Origin: Edaphochlamys debaryana
Lineage: Eukaryota; Chlorophyta; Chlorophyceae; Chlamydomonadales
Reading direction: 5' to 3'
DNA: 64,000 bases
NCBI GenBank assembly: GCA_016858145.1
Contig: JAEHOE010000081.1
Coordinates: 124,001 to 188,000, forward strand
Of the stretch, positions 57,018 to 64,000 are shown one piece after another. A model generated the notes under the pieces. It made no database searches and had not been told where the DNA came from. It saw only the letters and a list, made by a program, of their open reading frames with translations. Position 1 is the stretch's first letter. Every line of letters starts with the position of its first letter. Made by a program: the position numbers and the translations under genes.

Positions 57018-57660
57018 CCATGGCATACCCTGTCAGCCTCGGTTCGGGCAAGAGGAGGCAAGAGCACTCCAAGTCTACGGCAGAGGGCTAAAGCAAAGCG
57101 CAATGCAGCGCAGTGCACGATGGCGCGTCCTCGGCAGAGGGCCAACGGGGGTGCAAGGGCAGGCCCCCCCTGCCCCCCCAGCATAGGCTGCAGGTCTGTG
57201 GGTTGACGCTGGGGCGCATCCGGTGCCACGCAAACGGCACCCAGCCTCAGGCCTTGGGCCCCCTTGCAGAGTTGCAGAGTGTCGGCACGGGTTGGACCTG
57301 GCGCCTGCACGGAAAGCTCTCACCCCCACAATCAGACGCCGCCAAGCCCCGGACAGCGGACACCAGTGCCTCCCTGCACTAGGGGTCGGCAGTCCACGTG
57401 GGCCCCACCCTCCCACGCTCGGTAAGGACCTGGCGCTGGCTGCAAAGGCGCGCGCACATGGGCCCCGCCCTGCGGCGCCGCACTGGTCCCCTTTCCGCCC
57501 CACCCCCTACTAAACCCACCCCGGCCATCGTGCGTGCACTGCGCTGCATAGCGCTTTACTTTGACCCCGGCCTCGGCCCGCACCCTGGACCCGCTCGAAC
57601 TGGCTCCATGGCGGACCCTGTCAGCTTCGCTTCAGGCAAAAGAGCAATTGGAATGAGTGC
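57018..57660. repeat. Inverted repeat with direct-repeat echoes
   Basis: AAGCGCAATGCAGCGCAGTG (starting about 57094) and its reverse complement near 57525-57557 (GTGCACTGCGCTGCATAGCG) face each other across about 400 bases. Outside them, CCATGGC..ACCCTGTCAGC is directly repeated at 57018 and 57606. The arrangement resembles a small non-autonomous transposon or a remnant of one; no coding capacity is seen. Confidence 0.55.
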
Positions 57661-57929
57661 GCAACAGCCAAGATGTTAAACAGAAGGGGTCTCGCGGGGA
57701 GGGGTTAACAGTCTTGATGGCCTGTTGTCGGTGTATCAAAGGGTGTGAGCGGGGGACGGAGGGCAAGCAGCGGGCTGCATAACGGAGGTAACAGGCCGGG
57801 CGGGTTGAGGGGCAAGTGTCCGGGCTCCGGCCCGGCCCCCAGACTAGTGTGAGTGGGGTCTGACGTACAGCGCGCTCGAAGGATGCGGGCACTCACTAGT
57901 GTGCATGGGGTCTGACGTACAGCCCGCGC

Positions 57930-58330
57930 GGAGGATGCCCGGCGGGCATTGCGGGGGCCGCCCGCGCTCATCATGTTTACGCGGACACAGTAGGGGCCAA
58001 GGCTGGGCGCTGGCGGTGAGGTGAGACGCTAGCGTCTGTCTGCATGTCTCAGCTGTCAGCATGCCTGGCGTGATGGCGGAGGATCAGATGGGTTCATCAT
58101 GAGTGCGCACCGCCTATGGCACTTGCCAAAAGAACCCGGCCGGCGCAGGGGGGCTGTGTGGTCCCGTGTCGGCTAGGCACTGGATAGGCCCAAAGCCGAG
58201 CCCAGCCCAGCCCGGAGAAGAGTTGGCGGCGAGCGAGGCGGGAGCACGGTACAGTGGAAAGCATGCGCACAGCTGAAGGCAGCTGCCAGAACCGGACACA
58301 ATCCGGCCAAGTCCGGCATTGCGGGGATGC
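57930..58330 (-). repeat. Partial third copy of the 49/54-kb repeat
   Basis: Matches 54480-54830: CATGTTTACGCGGAC, CTAGGCACTGGATAGGC, GCCGAGCCCAGCC and CATGCGCACAGCTGAAGGCA. It contains none of the gene body. Confidence 0.65.
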
Positions 58331-61300
58331 AAAGTCCCCTTACTTATGGCGGCGTCTTGGCGCTGCAGGGCGTATGTAGTGTTTGATTGCGCGGCCCCAG
58401 TAGTGCTGCCCGGCCTCGCGGGGTTTGGGGCTCAGCCCTTTTCCCTGGCCTGAGGAGGACAGACACCTGTCGCTACAAACAGGGCGGGCACCGCCTATAG
58501 GCGACAGCCCAACTTTTTCGCGCGCCTCAGGGGTATGCCAACCGTGTGGGGGACGTGTCTTGCAGGGACGGCTCCCAAGCAGACGTATGACGACGCCTGT
58601 ACTTGTTTGTTACCTTGCCACTGGGGAACGTTCCACTATGTCCTTAGGCGGTCAGGATATGTACAGGGGCTGGATAACCGGAGGGCTGGTGTGTAGGCGT
58701 GCAGGGACCGGGCAGGGGATGACCGGTGGGGGCTGCAGGGGCTGTCGACACCTTAGGCTGCTGTCTCACTCAGCACCTGCTGGCCCTCAGAGATAGGGTG
58801 TGGGGGACCCTAGAGGATAGCTTGGTCCGTAGACAGGGACCAATGGAGACGTGGGGCGATAGGTGCGTGGGTATGGGTCGGCGGAGAGTGCACGTGGGTC
58901 AGGGGCAGGCAGGCGAGGATGAGCCTGGGTGGACCTGGCTGACGGCACGGGGCACGAGGGGTATTCCGGCTAGGCACAGGTGCTGTCCGGCTTGTACTCC
59001 ACTAGCAGCAGTATGCTGCGGGGGCCTGAGGGTATACGCGGTAGCCTGCTACGAGGGGGCGTGATACCGAGGGGCCGAGGGATGCGAGGGGATGTCCTCG
59101 CGGGGATGACCTTTTCCAAGCCTGGGTGTCCTCCGGTCGAGCAAGCGAGCTCCTATAGCTTCACGAGTCGATACCACCACGATACAGTAGTTATGGCTGG
59201 CGTACACCGGTCCCGACGCAATGTCTAGGCCGAGGCTTTCCGACTGCTCTCGCTGACGTTCACGTTCCTCCTCCGGTCCTCCTCCTGTCGCACCCTATAG
59301 CACGATAAGTCCTCCTGCTCCTAAGGGTTTGGCTTCACAGCGACCTCCGGGCTATCGCGATGGGTTTTCGGCCCTATCGGGATGCTCTGCGCACGTTCCT
59401 TGCTCGAGTGATACGTTCAGGGAGTATCTAGGTGGATAAGACTGCTCGGAGCTAGCTCACGGGGAGGGCTGTCGCTGAGCGGAACCAAGCTGTCGATGGC
59501 TGGCCGAGGTCGTGGGGACGCACACGCTCGGGGCTAGGGTCTCGGACCTTGGGGGCGGACCTGCCGGGGAGCGGAGGAGCCTACAGCGCGAGCGCTATGG
59601 TACTAAGCGGTCGCGGGTCGATGCTTGGCTGTTTTGCAGAGAGTCGCGGATTCCTCGCTAAGAGCGCTTATGGGGCTCTGTCAAGGCGCACAAGTGAGGC
59701 ACTGATTACTTACAGTGGCTGTGTGTGTGGGCCATGGGCGAGTTGTCGGGAAAAGAGAGGCTCACGCCATATATACCCCCCTCGCGGGCTTGTCGTACGG
59801 CTTGCCGTGCAGCTAGGCTCAGCTCCCGGCACCTGCCTATACGAACGGCCTGGGCCTGGAGGTAGCTATACGAACGGCCTGGGCCTGGCTACAGCCGCCC
59901 GTACACCTACAGCGCAACTGCGCACACCAACGGCCTGCGCACACGGCGGAAGTTGCCCGTGCCAGCCTCGCGCTCAGGACGCACACGCCTGGCGCTCCAC
60001 TCTATCAGTAAAGAATAACTTCCTCTTCATAATAAGGCGCAGGGTTCCCGCTCGTCAACGTATCTTCCGGCCTGGCCTGCTAGCAGTACACTGAAACCGG
60101 GCCTGTACTGGGCCGCGTGGCCTGAGTACGGTCGCCCACCAAACCGCGATGCGTCCCGCACGCAAGGCAGGCAGGCACCGCTCCTAGATCAGGAAGTGAC
60201 AAGTCCTCGCACCGTTCTATGAAGCCCTGTTGGGCTCCCCTGCCCGCCAAGCTTCTATCCTTTTCACGCGGGTTCACGCTGGGGACGCCTATGTCCCTCC
60301 TCGTCTGCCCCTCCTTGCGGGCGACGCTGCAAAGCGTGGGCTCCTTGCCCCTTGCTGCTGTCGCTGCTATAAGCGGGCTCCCGGCCGAAGCTGGTTGGCC
60401 GCCCTTGTCAGCGGCAGCTGTCGCTTGGCCCCGCGTTATGAAGGGGTGGCGTCCTCGCCCCCCAGTTACGTGACCGCTGTCCCATCAGGCAGCGCCCCCA
60501 CACGAAACACGTACCCACACAAAATGTTTGCGCGGTTGGTGCTGTGTGGCGGCTCGCCCAAGGACCGTGTTGCGTTGCTGTGAGACGCCCAGAGCTCGGC
60601 GTATGAAGACGTGGGCTCTGGTCTCGGCTGTTGCCGCTGGGGGTTGGGTAGGGCTGTCACGTTGCGGGGCTCAATCAACGGACAGGCGCGGGGATTGCGC
60701 AAGGGATGCGCAGTCGCAGTTGCGGAAGCGTAGTTGTTGCGGGACTGGGAACCGGTAGACTGTTGACGGAGACTGTAGACTGTTGGGCGTCGGCTGCTAT
60801 GATGGCGTCAGGGACGTGACGGCAGCAGCAGCGGACGTGACGGGTGCCCGGCGCTGGAGGGCCGATGACACCAGGAGCTTGGCCTAATCAAGGAGCGGGT
60901 GCCAGGCAGCGAGGAGCCGAGGACACAGGAGCTTGGCTGGAGCTGCGGTGTGTCTGGTGGACTGGCTTGGATGGCACCAGGGCTTGGCTTGGACCCTCCA
61001 CTTGCGTGCGGCTAAGGGAGCCGGCACAAGGGTACTTGAGAGACTTAAGGGCTCTGCTGCGGCGCGGCTAAGGGAGCAGCCGCAATAGCACGATAGCAGC
61101 AGTTCGACAGCACGATAGCAGAAGCTCGACTCGACGGAGGGCTCAGGCAGAAGTCCGCGAGGAGCTTAGCACGGTAGCGCAGCAGGGGCTGACGACGTGC
61201 TGAGGATGATCAAGGTTGTTGACGCCTTGACACTTGGGAGCTGGGAGCGCCGCCAGGCTCGAGGGATCAGGTCACAGTCGAGCACTTGGTCGTTACACTC

Positions 61301-62300
61301 CACGACTACGTGCACAGTATAAGCGCACGTCCACCTTGTTCACGCAGCATAACCGTCCAGCGGTTAGCGGTCACCACGTCCTCCTGGTTCCACGCGCTAA
61401 GTTGATAAGTCGCTCCAGCCACTCTAATATGGTAGGGAGTAGTGTCAGCATCTACCAAGTTGGGTGCGGGGCTTACCGGAACAAGCGCCGGCACCCGCCT
61501 TAAGTACTACAATACTAACCGCCATGGGCCTCCAATCCGGGCCCCCATGCAATTTCCGACACTCATTCCGTTGGAGCGGTTGCTCCGACAGCGGTTGGCG
61601 GTTGCTCCGACAGTTGCCCAACCGCCGTCCCGTCTGACCACTGGGGTCCCGCCCGACACGCGGTCCCCCACTCTCTCCCCAACACTCCGGGTGGCCCCAA
61701 ACGGCTCCCGTTGCTATTTATCAGCTATATATATAATTCGGAAGTCTCTCGCGAGCAGGTGGTCAGTCGCGGATTGTGGTCCGCGCTGCCCGCGTGCCAC
61801 ACATCAGGCGGCATGCTCACCCAAACGGCGTGACCCAGGTCCCCTGATACTACAGCTGTCCCATCATCCCCCACGTCCGCTAGGCGTCCCTGCCTAGCCC
61901 TGGGGCACGCCTGACCCTTAAAGTCAGGGCGCTTGTACCTTGGGCGTTGTGTCGAAGCAGTTGGTCCGACACGGCAAGGGCCAGGATGGGCCGACATCGG
62001 ACTGTCAGCCTTGACTCCGCAACTTCGGGGCTGGGGCGGGATGTAGTCACGCGGGGGCTCTACTCAAGAGGCAGTGTCGTGCGTCTTGTCCCTTGGCCGC
62101 GATGGCGGGGTTGGTCACGGTACGTGTCGGAACGACAGGCGATGGGTTCGCACGGCGTGTCAGGTCGTAGCTCCAAACACCAGTCCTTACTTGGTTACCT
62201 TGAACCGCTGTTAAACACTCCTTTCGCGTCATTAATCACAGGAGAAGCCTCAGAGTCCACACATCTCCTGGACGCATCGACGCTGTATGTAGTCGTAGTC
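58331..62300. other. Gene-poor region
   Basis: About 4 kb of lower GC without recognisable genes. Small direct repeats include TATACGAACGGCCTGGGCCT twice (about 59839 and 59866), TAGCACGATAGCAG-like units at 61080-61130 and GCGGTTGCTCCGACAG-like units at 61575-61612. The composition change relative to the rest suggests old repeat or transposon sequence. Confidence 0.4.
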
Positions 62301-62453
62301 GCTCCTGTAGGCCACATCAATAGCCATGGTGACAGAAGAAAGCTCACGGGCGATGCTCCACACGTCCGCTGGCGCCGCGAGGATCCTCCCGTCTGGCTTA
62401 GGGTTCTCCCTCCTCATCCTGGCTTCCTCCGGGGCGTTGAGCGGGTCTTCTCG

Positions 62454-63996
62454 TCACCTTGGGGTGACTGTCCTTAAATGCTCCGTAAGTGGGCCGGTGC
62501 GCGGCTCCGGGGCCTTGGTCGCGAAGCTCTGGCGCCAGGAGCGCGTTGCCCTGATATATCCTCTTTTTAGCTCCGCTTCGTGCATGTTATCGTGCACAAA
62601 GCCGTTACGATTGCCTCCTTCCTTTGTTGCTCGCCACCTGTCGCCATCCTCCATCACCTCCGAATCGGCTCCGGGTCGGCTACAGGCTTGACTTGGGCAC
62701 GTAGAGGAGGTGGGTAGGGATGGAGAGGTGTAATCTGTGGGCGTCCACTGCGATGTCGCAAGGCGGGCCTCCGCTGGCGGGAGCGAGGCGTGTCTCCCTC
62801 ACGCGGTAAGCCTCCACCGCATTGTCCTCCGCCACAGTCCCGGGAGCCAACGATATTCCGCCTTCAGCGGCTGCCAGCCTTGAGAAGCGGTGAGTTTGGG
62901 TCGGGCTCCACACATGTATGGCTTTAGCCTTCGCAGCGGGACTGCTGGGCGCCATGCTGACGGCAGTCAGTTCTGGTGCCGCTTCCACCATCAGCACCCT
63001 CAGCGGGTGCGCTGCTGGTGCGCCAGTTTCGACTCCTCCGGGGGCTTATCCCCCACGTTTGTCCTCTTCTTCCGTAGCCTCTTCTGGGGTCTAATCCTGA
63101 TGTTGATTTGAGATCCCTCCTCCCTTGTGGTTGCCACAGGACGCGCGCTGGCGCACGCGCCAGAACTCGAAGCGGGAGCTGAGGGGTGGCATGACGGCCT
63201 CTGGCCTTGCATTCCGCAGGTGGGGTGCGTTGTCAGTCATGACCGGCGATGCCTCTGGGCGCGCGCCGTGCACAGCAGGAGGCGGGCGGCTTGAAGTCCA
63301 TGCGATCCGCTTCAGCACAATTGCGGGTCCATTCTTCACTGGGGTGCTTGACTTTACCGCCGCGGTGAAGCCTTGCGCCCGCCAGGCGGATAGCCAGGGC
63401 GGTGCTCGTAGCTGGAAAATTACTGCGTCCGAAAGGTCGGCGCAGAACCTGTCCAGGGGCTCCTCAAAGCTCAGCGCGGTCTTGCCTGTCGGGGCAAGAC
63501 GGGGCCGGGGGCTCATGGCGTCTCCCGGTGGTGTATGGCACGTGGCTGGCCAGGACGGAGCAGGGCTGTCGTCGGTCGACCCCTCCTTGTCCGTGCTCCG
63601 GGCTGGGTCCACACAGTCGCACTGGTCCCCTTTTTTTGCCGTGGCCTTATCACCCGCAGGGGTACCAGGGCCGCTGACGCATGCCACTGCGTCCGAAGGC
63701 CATGCTGCCGGGGCAATGGCGGGATTGCTCTCCGCCTCCGAGGCTGGGGCTCCGACGCCAGCTGGTCCTGCTGGGAGGTGAGCTTCAGCGGGCGCAGTGG
63801 GTTCAACCTCGCCGAGGCAGATGGGTTGCTGCGCGCACTCGGTACTTGCAGAGGCAGGGGTGCGTGATGACTCATAAGAGGGCTTAAGCTCATGCCTTAG
63901 GGAAGTGGTGTTGTCAGCCTCCGATTCGGCATCGTCCTCCTGCGCCTGTTGACTTGCAGGGGCGACGGGACCTTCGTCAATCTTCGGTGCCTCCAT
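62454..63996 (-). CDS. Hypothetical partial minus-strand gene at the right edge
   Basis: The longest frame, 63091-63996, is 301 codons and is Ala/Pro/Ser-rich at the start, then more balanced (FEEPLDRFCADLSDAVIF, GFTAAVKSSTPVKNGPAIVL). Downstream frames at about 63110-63000 (KRLRKKRTN, basic), 62997-62680 and 62657-62454 (GDRWRATKEGGNRNGFVHDN) look more protein-like than their surroundings but lie in different phases, so introns or decay must join them. No family is recognised; a gag-like protein of a retroelement is one possibility. It may extend beyond the window. Confidence 0.3.
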
Positions 63997-64000
63997 CTGC

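Noticed and set aside
59549..60094. 181-codon open frame at 59.5 kb
   Set aside because: No similarity or domain; contains direct repeats and lies in repeat-like sequence.
1..64000. tRNA or rRNA genes
   Set aside because: No convincing B-box with matching cloverleaf and no rRNA core sequence was seen on either strand.

Overview
The window looks like nuclear DNA of a green alga of the Chlamydomonas/Volvox (volvocine) type. The evidence is very high GC content; many short introns with GTGAGT-like donors and C-rich tracts ending in CAG; a histone H2B gene with one intron and a metazoan-style 3' hairpin; Ser-Pro-rich cell-wall style tails; and remains of a tyrosine-recombinase mobile element. 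The species cannot be named from the sequence alone.

Layout. (1) 0.2-24.1 kb holds five tandem, same-strand paralogues of an F-box-like/ankyrin-repeat gene (called ANK1-ANK5 here), each with three exons. ANK1 and ANK2 are open. ANK3 carries a 4-bp deletion, ANK4 at least two frame breaks, and ANK5 has lost its second 5' splice site and reads through the former intron. (2) A 22-exon secreted sulfatase with a hydroxyproline-rich-type tail (3.3-12.3 kb) sits between ANK1 and ANK2. (3) A lone histone H2B gene lies on the minus strand at 24.9-25.5 kb. (4) A SirB1/transglutaminase-like gene of nine exons lies at 27.5-31.8 kb. (5) ALG11, the ER mannosyltransferase, has 15 exons on the minus strand (34.9-41.4 kb) and is divergent from the 13-exon GTPase gene DRG2 (41.8-48.5 kb), with 461 bp between their start codons. 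(6) 49-58.3 kb is repeat territory: two direct copies of an unrecognised minus-strand gene flank a frameshifted PHD-finger/tyrosine-recombinase relic, followed by an inverted repeat and a partial third repeat copy. (7) 58.3-64 kb is gene-poor and has a probable partial minus-strand gene running off the right edge.

The exon models for the sulfatase, ALG11, DRG2, the SirB1-like gene, H2B and the intact ANK genes were built by hand from splice phases. Each sums to a multiple of three and gives a protein of plausible family length.

The most unusual signal is at the splice junctions. At about 20 of the roughly 66 introns, the edge of an exon together with its splice site has been copied into the adjoining intron. 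Usually there is one copy, but there are four extra copies in DRG2 and about ten in ALG11. Separately, the 3' parts of introns in three unrelated genes (sulfatase, ALG11, DRG2) share a common sequence, always in the sense direction, which resembles an introner-like intron family. GC-AG introns are also unusually frequent (6 of about 66). Together these suggest a genome in which introns are actively being reshaped by duplication.
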